In this document: one piece after another, positions 24,727-32,878 of the stretch | Layout: each line of letters opens with the position of its first letter | Position numbering within the stretch: position 1 is the stretch's first letter | Source: Streptomyces tagetis | GTDB lineage: Bacteria > Actinomycetota > Actinomycetes > Streptomycetales > Streptomycetaceae | NCBI RefSeq assembly: GCF_018069565.1 | Contig: NZ_JAGPNL010000014.1 | Span: 1 to 58,034, forward strand | Length of the DNA: 58,034 bases | Direction of reading: 5' to 3' | Position numbers and translations under genes: made by a program | The notes under the pieces: generated by a model | What the model was told of the DNA's origin: nothing | Database searches by the model: none | Seen by the model: the letters and a program-made list of their open reading frames with translations, nothing else

Positions 24727-25977
24727 ATGGAGCAGTTCCAGCCAGACCGCCTCTCCCCGGCCCAAGTGGCCGCCATGCGGCGCAGTATCCGCGGCGGCCG
24801 GGCCGCCCTCACCCGCCGCTCCCTGCTGCGCTCCGGCGCGGGCGGCCTGCTCGCGGTCGGCGGACTCGGGGCGCTGGGCGCCTGCGGCATCCCGCCGGCC
24901 GGCACCGAACAGGGCGGCGTGCCGGCCGAGGACCACTCGGAGAAGGACCGCACGGTCAACTTCTCCAACTGGACCGAGTACATGGACGTCGACGACGGCG
25001 GCGGGCGGCGCCATCCGACGCTGGAGGAGTTCACCCGGCGCACCGGCATCCGGGTCACCTACACCGAGGACATCAACGACAACAGCGAGTTCTTCGGCAA
25101 GATCCAGGCCCAGCTCGCCGCCGGCCAGGAGACCGGCCGGGACGTCATGGTCCTCACCGACTGGCTCGCCGCCCGGCTGATCCGGCTCGGCTGGGTGCAG
25201 AAGCTCGACCCGGCCAACCTGCCGCACGCCTTCACCAACCTGTCGCCGCAGTTCCGCAACCCCGACTGGGACCCGGGCCGCGCGTACTCCTACCCCTGGC
25301 AGGGCATCTCCACCGTCGTCGCCTACAACAAGAAGGCGCTGAACGGCATCGAGGTCCGCTCGGTCTCCGACCTGCTCGACAACAAGAAGCTCAAGGGCCG
25401 GGTCGGCTTCCTCACGGAGATGCGCGACACCATCGGCATGATGCTGCTCGACATGGGCAAGGACCCCGCCCGCTTCACCGACGACGACTACGACGCGGCC
25501 GTCGCCCGGCTCCAGAAGGGCGTCGACACCGGGCAGATACGCCGCTTCCACGGCAACGACTACACCTCCGACCTCACCAAGGGCGACCTCGCCGCCTGCC
25601 TCGCCTGGGCCGGGGACATCGTGCAGCTCAAGGCCGACAGCCCGGACGTCGACTTCGTCATCCCGGAGAGCGGCTACATCACCTCCAGCGACAACCTGCT
25701 GATCCCCAACCGGGCCCGGCACAAGACCAACGCCGAACGGCTCATCGACTACTACTACGAGCCCGTGGCCGCCGCCCGGCTCGCCGCCTACATCAACTTC
25801 GTCTGCCCGGTCGAGGGCGTGAAGCGGGAACTGGCGAAGATCGACCCGGATGCGGCGGAGAACCCGCTGATCATCCCGGACGAGGAGATGCGGGCCAAGT
25901 CCCACGCCTTCCGCTCGCTGAGCGCGAAGGAAGAGACGGTCTACGAAGAGAAGTTCGCAAAGCTCACTGGGGCGTGA
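24727..25977 (+). CDS. potD: spermidine/putrescine ABC transporter substrate-binding protein
   Basis: PotD-type solute-binding protein, 416 residues from ATG 24727. The N-region ALTRRSLLRSGAGGLLAVGG has a twin-arginine motif, and a lipobox LGAC follows, suggesting a Tat-exported lipoprotein. Family features are VNFSNWTEYMDV, TGIRVTYTEDINDNSEFFGKI, YSYPWQGISTVVAYNKKAL and LTEMRDTIGMMLLDMG. Its TGA overlaps the start of the ATPase gene (GTGA). The ligand is presumed putrescine or spermidine from family and neighbours. Confidence 0.92.
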   Translation: MEQFQPDRLSPAQVAAMRRSIRGGRAALTRRSLLRSGAGGLLAVGGLGALGACGIPPAGTEQGGVPAEDHSEKDRTVNFSNWTEYMDVDDGGGRRHPTLEEFTRRTGIRVTYTEDINDNSEFFGKIQAQLAAGQETGRDVMVLTDWLAARLIRLGWVQKLDPANLPHAFTNLSPQFRNPDWDPGRAYSYPWQGISTVVAYNKKALNGIEVRSVSDLLDNKKLKGRVGFLTEMRDTIGMMLLDMGKDPARFTDDDYDAAVARLQKGVDTGQIRRFHGNDYTSDLTKGDLAACLAWAGDIVQLKADSPDVDFVIPESGYITSSDNLLIPNRARHKTNAERLIDYYYEPVAAARLAAYINFVCPVEGVKRELAKIDPDAAENPLIIPDEEMRAKSHAFRSLSAKEETVYEEKFAKLTGA

Positions 25978-27143
25978 CGATGAAGACCACCACGAACGCG
26001 ACCGGCCCCGGCGGGGACGTCCGCCTCGCCGGGATCAGCAAGACCTACGGCTCCTTCACCGCCGTGCACCCGCTCGACCTCACCGTGCCCCAGGGCTCCT
26101 TCTTCGCCCTGCTCGGCGCCTCCGGCTGCGGCAAGACCACCACCCTGCGCATGATCGCCGGGCTGGAGGAGCCCAGCGCCGGCACCGTCCACCTCGGCGA
26201 CCAGGACGTCACCGCGCTGCCCCCGTACAAACGGCCGGTCAACACGGTCTTCCAGTCCTACGCGCTCTTCCCGCACCTGGACATCTTCGAGAACGTCGCC
26301 TTCGGACTGCGCCGGCGCGGCGTCAAGAGCGTCAAGAAGCAGGTCGAGGAGATGCTCGACCTCGTACAACTGGGCGAGCAGGCCCGCAAGAAGCCGCACC
26401 AGCTCTCCGGCGGCCAGCAGCAGCGCGTCGCCGTGGCCCGCGCCCTGATCAACCACCCGAAGGTACTGCTCCTCGACGAACCCCTCGGCGCCCTCGACCT
26501 CAAGCTCCGCCGCCAGATGCAACTGGAGCTCAAACGCATCCAGACCGAGGTCGGCATCACCTTCGTGCACGTCACCCACGACCAGGAGGAGGCCATGACC
26601 ATGGCCGACACGGTCGCCGTGATGAACGGGGGCCGGGTCGAGCAACTGGGCGCCCCCGCCGACCTGTACGAGAACCCGCGGACCACCTTCGTCGCCAACT
26701 TCCTCGGCACCTCCAACCTCATCGAGGCCGAGGTCGGCGCCCGCGACGGCGACGACCTCGTGGTCAAGGCGGCCGGAGACAAGCTGCTGCTGCCCGCCGG
26801 ACGCTGCTCGGCCCCGGCCGGCACCGGCGGCAAGGTCCTGGTCGGCGTCCGCCCGGAGAAGATCGGCATCGCCCACGCCGACGAGGCCGGCGCCGTCCCC
26901 GAGGGCCGCAACCGGCTCACCGGCACCATCGCCGCCACCAGCTTCATCGGCGTCTCCACCCAGTACGTGGTGGACTGCGAGGCCTGTCCCGGCGTCGAGG
27001 TCTACGTCCAGAACATCGACCGCGACCCGCGGCTGGTGCCCGGCGCCGACGTCGTCCTGCACTGGAACCCGGCCCACACCTTCGGCCTGGACGCCGCCCA
27101 GGACATCGACGCCGGACTCGCCGAGGAGGAGGCGGCCCGATGA
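25974..27143 (+). CDS. potA: spermidine/putrescine ABC transporter ATPase
   Basis: ATPase of 389 residues. Walker A GASGCGKTT, signature LSGGQQQRVAVARAL, Walker B VLLLDEPLGALD and the HVTHDQEEAMTMAD switch are intact. The first 230 residues resemble PotA/UgpC ATPases, followed by a C-terminal TOBE region (VLVGVRPEKIGIAH). The start is GTG 25974 overlapping potD, or ATG 25980 two codons on. It overlaps potB by ATGA, so the four transporter genes are tightly coupled. Confidence 0.93.
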   Translation: MTMKTTTNATGPGGDVRLAGISKTYGSFTAVHPLDLTVPQGSFFALLGASGCGKTTTLRMIAGLEEPSAGTVHLGDQDVTALPPYKRPVNTVFQSYALFPHLDIFENVAFGLRRRGVKSVKKQVEEMLDLVQLGEQARKKPHQLSGGQQQRVAVARALINHPKVLLLDEPLGALDLKLRRQMQLELKRIQTEVGITFVHVTHDQEEAMTMADTVAVMNGGRVEQLGAPADLYENPRTTFVANFLGTSNLIEAEVGARDGDDLVVKAAGDKLLLPAGRCSAPAGTGGKVLVGVRPEKIGIAHADEAGAVPEGRNRLTGTIAATSFIGVSTQYVVDCEACPGVEVYVQNIDRDPRLVPGADVVLHWNPAHTFGLDAAQDIDAGLAEEEAAR

Positions 27144-28069
27144 CGCTCACCGAGGCGCCGGCGCCTCCCGCCCCGGCCGCGCCGCCGCCCGCCGCGCGCC
27201 CGCGGCGGCGCGGCCGGTTCACCCCGTACTGGCTGCTGCTGCCCGGCATCCTGTGGCTGCTCGTCTTCTTCGCGCTGCCGATGGTCTACCAGGCGTCCAC
27301 CTCCGTGCAGACGGGCTCCCTGGAGGAGGGCTACGAGGTCACCTGGCACGTCGCCGCCTACTGGGACGCGCTCTCCGGGTACTGGCCGCAGTTCCTGCGC
27401 TCGGTCGCCTACGCCGCCGCCGCGACCACGCTCTGCCTGCTGCTGGGCTATCCGCTCGCCTACCTGATCGCCTTCCGGGCCGGCCGCTGGCGCAACCTGA
27501 TCATGATCCTGGTGATCGCGCCGTTCTTCACCAGCTTCCTCATCCGCACCCTCGCCTGGAAGACGATCCTCGCCGACGGCGGACCGGTGGTCGGCGCGCT
27601 CAACGCGCTGCACGTCCTGGACGTCACCGGCTGGCTCGGCTGGACCGCCGGGGACCGGGTGCTGGCCACCCCGCTCGCGGTGGTCTGCGGTCTGACGTAC
27701 AACTTCCTGCCCTTCATGATCCTGCCGCTGTACTCCTCGCTGGAGCGGATCGACGGGCGGCTGCACGAGGCCGCCGGCGACCTCTACGCCCGGCCGGTCA
27801 CCACCTTCCGCAAGGTGACCTTCCCGCTGTCGATGCCGGGGGTGGTCTCCGGCACGCTGCTGACCTTCATCCCGGCCACCGGCGACTACGTCAACGCCGA
27901 CCTGCTCGGCTCGGCCGACACCCGCATGGTCGGCAACGTCATCCAGACCCAGTTCCTGCGGGTCCTCGACTATCCGACCGCCGCGGCGCTCTCCTTCGTC
28001 CTGATGGCCGCGATCCTCGTCATGGTCACCTTCTACATCCGCAAGTCCGGCACGGAGGATCTGGTGTAA
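27140..28069 (+). CDS. potB: spermidine/putrescine ABC transporter permease PotB
   Basis: Permease of 309 residues from ATG 27140. After a Pro/Arg-rich N-tail (RPRRRGRF) come six membrane segments beginning YWLLLPGILWLLVFFALPMVYQ. The binding-protein-dependent loop reads GRLHEAAGDLYARPVTTFRKVTFPLSMPG, the EAA element that contacts the ATPase. FIPATGDYVNADLLGS is typical of PotB. The stop codon is immediately followed by the potC ATG. Confidence 0.93.
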   Translation: MTLTEAPAPPAPAAPPPAARPRRRGRFTPYWLLLPGILWLLVFFALPMVYQASTSVQTGSLEEGYEVTWHVAAYWDALSGYWPQFLRSVAYAAAATTLCLLLGYPLAYLIAFRAGRWRNLIMILVIAPFFTSFLIRTLAWKTILADGGPVVGALNALHVLDVTGWLGWTAGDRVLATPLAVVCGLTYNFLPFMILPLYSSLERIDGRLHEAAGDLYARPVTTFRKVTFPLSMPGVVSGTLLTFIPATGDYVNADLLGSADTRMVGNVIQTQFLRVLDYPTAAALSFVLMAAILVMVTFYIRKSGTEDLV

Positions 28070-28870
28070 ATGGCCTTCGTCAACTGGCTCAAGCGCAATC
28101 TGGTCGTCATCGCCGGACTGCTGACGCTCGGGTACCTGCTGCTGCCGAACGTCGTCGTCACGGTCTTCTCCTTCAACAAGCCCAACGGCCGCTTCAACTA
28201 CACCTGGCAGCGGTTCTCCACGGACGCCTGGAAGGACCCGTGCGGGGTCGCCGGGATGTGCGACTCGCTCGCACTCAGCCTCCAGATCGCCCTGTGGGCG
28301 ACGCTGGGCGCCACCGCCCTCGGCACGATGATCGCCTTCGCGCTGGTCCGCTACCGCTTCAGGGCGCGCGGCGCGGTCAACTCGCTGATCTTCCTGCCGA
28401 TGGCGATGCCCGAGGTCGTGATGGCCGCCTCGCTGCTCACCCTGTTCCTCAACATGGGGGCCCGGCTGGGCTTCTGGACGGTCCTCATCGCCCACATCAT
28501 GTTCTGCCTCAGCTTCGTGGTGATCGCCGTCAAGGCGCGGGTGATGTCGATGGACCCGCGGCTGGAGCAGGCCGCGCAGGACCTGTACGCGGGCCCCTTC
28601 CAGACCTTCGTGCGGGTCACCCTGCCCATCGCCGCCCCCGGGATCGCGGCCGGCGCGCTGCTCGCCTTCGCGCTCTCCTTCGACGACTTCATCATCACCA
28701 ACTTCAACGCGGGCTCGACCGTCACCTTCCCCATGTTCGTCTGGGGCTCGGCCCAGCGCGGAACGCCCGTCCAGATCAACGTCATCGGCACGGCCATGTT
28801 CGTCGTCGCCGTCCTGTTCGTGCTGGTGTCCATGGCCGTCGGCAACCGTCGCAAGCGCCGTGTCGCCTGA
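28070..28870 (+). CDS. potC: spermidine/putrescine ABC transporter permease PotC
   Basis: Second permease of the importer, 266 residues, starting directly after the potB TAA. It has six membrane segments; YLLLPNVVVTVFSFN and FNYTWQRFSTDAWKD near the start are PotC features. The EAA-type loop is PRLEQAAQDLYAGPFQTFVRVTLPIAAPG, then FALSFDDFIITNF. A 53-residue stretch between the first two segments is predicted outside the membrane. Confidence 0.93.
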   Translation: MAFVNWLKRNLVVIAGLLTLGYLLLPNVVVTVFSFNKPNGRFNYTWQRFSTDAWKDPCGVAGMCDSLALSLQIALWATLGATALGTMIAFALVRYRFRARGAVNSLIFLPMAMPEVVMAASLLTLFLNMGARLGFWTVLIAHIMFCLSFVVIAVKARVMSMDPRLEQAAQDLYAGPFQTFVRVTLPIAAPGIAAGALLAFALSFDDFIITNFNAGSTVTFPMFVWGSAQRGTPVQINVIGTAMFVVAVLFVLVSMAVGNRRKRRVA

Positions 28871-28875
28871 CCGGC

Positions 28876-28924
28876 ACGCACCCCGCACGCATCCGCACGC
28901 ACCGTACGCACCCCGCACGCATCC
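28876..28924 (+). repeat. two 30-bp-period direct repeats between potC and the oxidoreductase gene
   Basis: ACGCACCCCGCACGCATCC occurs at 28876-28894 and again at 28906-28924, with similar flanks, just before the SD of the next gene. It fills most of the 77-bp gap. Confidence 0.7.
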
Positions 28925-28947
28925 CGTACGCAGAGGGAGTTGAGACC

Positions 28948-30375
28948 ATGGCCCGCAGTGCCGAGCACCGCGGCGACGACGGGACGAGGGCCCTGCGCGA
29001 GGCCCTGCCCGTCCCGTACTGGCTGGACGACCCCGCCCGGCCCCGGCCCGAGCCCGCCCTGACCGGCGCCGAGAGCTGCGACCTGCTGGTCGTCGGCGGC
29101 GGCTACAGCGGACTGTGGACCGCGCTGCTCGCCAAGGAGCGCGACCCCGCCCGGGACGTCGTCCTGCTGGAGGGCCGCGAGATCGGCTGGGCCGCCTCCG
29201 GACGCAACGGCGGCTTCTGCGCGGCCTCCCTCACCCACGGGCTGCCCAACGGGCTCACCCGCTGGCCCGGGGAGATCGCCCGGCTGGAGGAACTGGGCCG
29301 GCGCAACCTCGACGAGATCGAGGAGTCCGTCCAACGGCACGGCATCGACTGCGACTTCGAGCGCACCGGCGAGATCGACGTCGCCACCGCCCCCCACCAG
29401 GCGCGCGAACTGGAGGACTGGTACGGGGAGATCAGGCGCCGGGGGCTGGCCGACGGCATGGAGTGGCTGGACGCCGACGCGGTCCGCGCCGAGGTCGACT
29501 CGCCCACCTTCCTCGGCGGACTGTACGACCGGCGGGGCGTGGCGATGCTGAACCCGGCCAAGCTGGCCTGGGGCCTCAAGCGGGCCTGCCTCGCCCTCGG
29601 GGTCCGCGTCCACGAACACACCCCGGCGCTCGGCCTGCGCCCGCACGGCGCGGGCATGGCCGTACGCACCCCGTACGGCGCCGTCCGGGCGCGCTCCGTC
29701 GCCCTCGGCACCAACGTCTTCCCGAGCCTGGTGCGCCGGGTGCGGCCGTACACCGTGCCCGTCTACGACTACGCGCTGATGACCGAGCCGCTCGACGAGG
29801 ACCGGATGGCCGCCATCGGCTGGCGGGGCCGCCAGGGGCTCGCGGACAGCGCCAACCGCTTCCACTACTTCCGGCTCACCCGGGACCGGCGCATCCTGTG
29901 GGGCGGTTTCGACGCGGTCTACCCCTACGGCGGCCGGGTGCGCGCCGAGTACGACCACCGGCCCCAGACGTACGCGAGGCTGGCCCGGCACTTCTTCGCC
30001 TGCTTCCCGCAACTGGAGGGCGTGCGCTTCACCCACGCCTGGGGCGGTGCCATCGACACCTGCACCCGCTTCTCGGCGTTCTTCGGCACCGCCCACCGCG
30101 GCCGGGTCGCCTACGCGGCGGGCTACACCGGGCTCGGGGTGGGCGCGACCCGGTTCGGCGCGCAGGTGATGCTCGACCTGCTGGCGGGGGAGCGGACCGA
30201 GCGCACGGAGCTGGAGATGGTGCGCGCCAGGCCGCTGCCCTTCCCGCCCGAGCCGTTCGCCTGGAGCGGCATCGCGCTCACCCAGTGGTCGCTGGCCCGC
30301 GCCGACACCCACGGCGGGCGGCGCAACCTGTGGCTGCGGACGCTGGACCGGTTCGGACTGGGCTTCGACAGTTGA
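28948..30375 (+). CDS. FAD-dependent oxidoreductase, PuuB-like (gamma-glutamylputrescine oxidase type)
   Basis: DAO-family flavoenzyme of 475 residues from ATG 28948 (GAGGGAG at 28933-28939). The dinucleotide-binding motif is CDLLVVGGGYSGLWTALLAKE, followed by VVLLEGREIGWAASGRNGGFC, the pattern of PuuB and related amine oxidoreductases. TGEIDVATAPHQ and AYAAGYTGLGVGATRFGAQVMLDLL close the FAD site. Last gene of the potDABC operon, it probably oxidises the imported polyamine or its gamma-glutamyl conjugate to an aldehyde for the dehydrogenase at 23136. No puuA-like ligase is present in the window, so the free amine cannot be excluded as substrate. Confidence 0.85.
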   Translation: MARSAEHRGDDGTRALREALPVPYWLDDPARPRPEPALTGAESCDLLVVGGGYSGLWTALLAKERDPARDVVLLEGREIGWAASGRNGGFCAASLTHGLPNGLTRWPGEIARLEELGRRNLDEIEESVQRHGIDCDFERTGEIDVATAPHQARELEDWYGEIRRRGLADGMEWLDADAVRAEVDSPTFLGGLYDRRGVAMLNPAKLAWGLKRACLALGVRVHEHTPALGLRPHGAGMAVRTPYGAVRARSVALGTNVFPSLVRRVRPYTVPVYDYALMTEPLDEDRMAAIGWRGRQGLADSANRFHYFRLTRDRRILWGGFDAVYPYGGRVRAEYDHRPQTYARLARHFFACFPQLEGVRFTHAWGGAIDTCTRFSAFFGTAHRGRVAYAAGYTGLGVGATRFGAQVMLDLLAGERTERTELEMVRARPLPFPPEPFAWSGIALTQWSLARADTHGGRRNLWLRTLDRFGLGFDS

Positions 30376-30443
30376 GCCGCGCGGCGGGCCGGTGTGAGCC
30401 GGTTCACCCCAACGAGTGGGCCCGACCCGCGTAATGCCCGGTG

Positions 30444-30500
30444 GGGGACCTCCCTCTCCCCTGTGACGCACGGCGCGTCACGAGTGAAAGGGAGGTCCCC
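30444..30500 (+). terminator. two-tier hairpin ending the pot operon and burying the next SD
   Basis: GGGGACCTCCCT (30444-30455) pairs with AGGGAGGTCCCC (30489-30500), 12 bp. Inside, GTGACGC (30463-30469) pairs with GCGTCAC (30475-30481). The right outer arm contains the ribosome binding site (GGGAGG) of the gene starting at 30503. It can act both as terminator for the upstream operon and as an SD-sequestering structure. Confidence 0.65.
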
Positions 30501-30502
30501 TC

Positions 30503-30961
30503 ATGCCTGGTGTCAAGACGGCGGTCGCATGGCTGGCATCCGTCGCACCGGACCCCGAGTCCTGCCGCGAGGAGTGGGAGCGCAACCCGCGGGGGGTCGC
30601 GCTGCTGCCCGCCGGGAGGGCCTGGGACGTGCTCATCCTGCCGAGCCGGCTCGGCTATCCGACCCTCGACGTCCTCAGCCGGGTGCTGGACCAGCCCGGC
30701 CCGGTCCTGGCCGACTTCGGCGACGCCCGTACGGGCTTCTTCGTCCCGGCCGGCACCGCCGCCCGCTGGCTCGGTACCGGCATCCGCACGGCCGGCCTCG
30801 GCACCTGGATCGTGGTGCCGTACCCCGGCCGGACGCTCTCCGGCGGAATCCGCTGGCTGATCCCGCCGGACGGCACGGGCACCCTCACCGATCCGGCCCT
30901 GCTCGAACTGGCGATGCACGAGGCCGCGGCGTCGCTGGCGACGGGGGAGGAGGGGCGGTGA
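30503..30961 (+). CDS. conserved hypothetical protein (152 residues)
   Basis: Soluble protein opening MPGVKTAVAWLASVAPDPESCREEW with GVALLPAGRAWDVLILP, LGYPTLDVLSRVLDQPGPVLADFGDARTGFFVPAGTAARW and TWIVVPYPGRTLSGGIRWL. I recognise it only as a Streptomyces conserved hypothetical. The ALLPAG...W.V and FFVP.GTA patches faintly recall the N-terminal bifunctional primase/polymerase domain, but no catalytic Asp pair is evident. Its SD is inside the hairpin at 30444-30500, suggesting controlled or low translation. It lies alone between the pot operon and the chitinase gene. Confidence 0.7.
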   Translation: MPGVKTAVAWLASVAPDPESCREEWERNPRGVALLPAGRAWDVLILPSRLGYPTLDVLSRVLDQPGPVLADFGDARTGFFVPAGTAARWLGTGIRTAGLGTWIVVPYPGRTLSGGIRWLIPPDGTGTLTDPALLELAMHEAAASLATGEEGR

Positions 30962-30974
30962 GCCGTCCGAGGGG

Positions 30975-31003
30975 TTGACAACCGAATTGGTCTGGACCAA
31001 ATT
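30975..31003 (+). promoter_or_regulatory. chitinase promoter with overlapping DasR-type operator
   Basis: TTGACA (30975-30980) and CAAATT (30998-31003) with a 17-bp spacer. Between and over them lies AATTGGTCTGGACCAAATT (30985-31003), a near-palindrome matching the dre consensus (TGGTCTAGACCA) bound by the GntR regulator DasR. Binding there would block RNA polymerase until glucosamine-6-phosphate accumulates. Confidence 0.82.
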
Positions 31004-31048
31004 GAGCGCGCTCCACCCTCCCCATCTCCCCCATGTCCGGAGGCACTT

Positions 31049-32878
31049 GTGGAACGCTCCAGACCATTCGTCCGTCGACCCCTGATCGCCCTGCTGACCG
31101 CCGCGGCGCTCGCCGTGCCCGGTCAGGCCGCGCTCTCGTCGGCCGCCCGTGCGGCCGACGCGGACCTCGCGGTCAACGGCGGCTTCGAATCCGGCCTCGA
31201 CGGCTGGACCTGTACGGCGGGCACCACCACGTCCTCGCCGGTGCGCAGCGGCGCCTCGGCGCTGACGGCCACGCCCTCCGGCGCGGACAACGCGCGCTGC
31301 GCGCAGACGGTGACGGTACGGCCCGACTCCACCTACACCCTGGCCGGTCACGTCCGCGGCGAGTACGTCTACCTCGGCGCGAGCGGCACCGGCACCACCG
31401 ACGTCTCCACCTGGACCCCGTCCGCCCCCGACTGGCAGCGGCTGACGACCACCTTCCGCACCGGCCCCTCCACCACCCGGGTCACCATCTACACCCACGG
31501 CTGGTACGGCACCGGCCCCTACCACGCCGACGACATCTCCCTGACCGGCCCGGCCGGCGAACAGGGCGGTGTCCCGGCGGCCCCCTCGGGGCTGACGGCC
31601 GGCACCGTCACCTCCTCCAGCGTCGCCCTGTCCTGGTCCCCCGTGGACGGCGCGACCGGCTACGGCGTCTACCGCGACGGCACCCGCGTCGCCACCGCCA
31701 CCGGCACCTCCACCACCGTGACCGGCCTCGCCCCCGAGACGGCGTACGCCTTCCAGGTCAGCGCCGTCGGCCCCGGCGGCGAGTCCGCGCGGTCCGCCGC
31801 GGTCACCGCGACCACCTCCGCCGCGCCCGGCGACGGCGGCGGGAACGAGGGCGGCTCCGGCGCCCTGCCCGACCACGCCCTCGTCGGCTACCTGCACGCC
31901 TCCTTCGCCAACGGCTCCGGCTACACCCGGCTCGCCGACGTCCCCGAGAGCTGGGACGTGATCGACCTGGCCTTCGGCGAGCCCACCTCGGTCACCTCCG
32001 GCGACATCCGCTTCGAGCGCTGCCCGGTCACCGAATGCCCGAACGTCGAGAGCGACGCCGAGTTCAAGGCGGCGATCAAGGCCAAGCAGGCCGCGGGCAA
32101 GAAGATCCTGATCTCCATCGGCGGCCAGAACGGACAGGTGCGGCTCACCACGGCCGCCGCCCGCGACGCCTTCGTCACCTCCGTCTCGAAGATCATCGAC
32201 GAGTACGGACTCGACGGCCTGGACATCGACTTCGAGGGCCACTCCCTCTCCCTGGACGCCGACGACACCGACTTCAAGAACCCGAGGACACCGGTCGTCG
32301 TCAACCTGATCTCGGCCCTGAAGACCCTCAAGGCCCGCTACGGCGACGACTTCGTGCTGACCATGGCGCCGGAGACCTTCTTCGTCCAGCTCGGCCACCA
32401 GTTCTACGGCACCGGCCCCTGGGGCGGTCAGGACCCGAGGGCGGGCGCCTACCTGCCGGTGATCCACGCCCTGCGCGACGACCTGACGCTGCTGCACGTC
32501 CAGGACTACAACTCGGGCCCGATCCTGGGCCTGGACGGCCAGTACCACTCCATGGGCGGCGCCGACTTCCACATCGCCATGACCGACATGCTCCTCACCG
32601 GCTTCCCCGTCGCGGGCGACAAGGGCAACGTCTTCCCGCCGCTGCGCCCCGGGCAGGTCGCCATCGGCATGCCGGCCTCCACCAACGCGGGCAACGGCCA
32701 CGTCTCCCCGGCCGAGGTCACCAAGGCGCTCGACTGCCTGACCAGGAAGACGAACTGCGGCTCGTACGCCACCCACGGCACCTGGCCGGGGCTGCGCGGG
32801 CTGATGACCTGGTCGATCAACTGGGACCGGTACGGGAGCTGGGAGTTCCAGCGGAACTTCGACGCGTACTTCCGCTGA
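31049..32878 (+). CDS. secreted GH18 chitinase with carbohydrate-binding and FnIII modules
   Basis: A 609-residue secreted glycoside hydrolase. Signal peptide about 1-36 ending in AARA-AD. Next is a jelly-roll carbohydrate-binding module (about 38-170, ADLAVNGGFESGLDGWTC...), a fibronectin type III domain (about 178-263, PSGLTAGTVTSSSVALSWSPV), a Gly-rich linker and a GH18 barrel. The catalytic motif is DGLDIDFEG with Glu396 as acid and Asp392/Asp394 before it; KKILISIGGQNG is the substrate-side strand. It cleaves chitin outside the cell. The dre operator upstream ties it to N-acetylglucosamine sensing. Its 3' end overlaps the antisense PAP2 gene. Confidence 0.93.
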   Translation: MERSRPFVRRPLIALLTAAALAVPGQAALSSAARAADADLAVNGGFESGLDGWTCTAGTTTSSPVRSGASALTATPSGADNARCAQTVTVRPDSTYTLAGHVRGEYVYLGASGTGTTDVSTWTPSAPDWQRLTTTFRTGPSTTRVTIYTHGWYGTGPYHADDISLTGPAGEQGGVPAAPSGLTAGTVTSSSVALSWSPVDGATGYGVYRDGTRVATATGTSTTVTGLAPETAYAFQVSAVGPGGESARSAAVTATTSAAPGDGGGNEGGSGALPDHALVGYLHASFANGSGYTRLADVPESWDVIDLAFGEPTSVTSGDIRFERCPVTECPNVESDAEFKAAIKAKQAAGKKILISIGGQNGQVRLTTAAARDAFVTSVSKIIDEYGLDGLDIDFEGHSLSLDADDTDFKNPRTPVVVNLISALKTLKARYGDDFVLTMAPETFFVQLGHQFYGTGPWGGQDPRAGAYLPVIHALRDDLTLLHVQDYNSGPILGLDGQYHSMGGADFHIAMTDMLLTGFPVAGDKGNVFPPLRPGQVAIGMPASTNAGNGHVSPAEVTKALDCLTRKTNCGSYATHGTWPGLRGLMTWSINWDRYGSWEFQRNFDAYFR

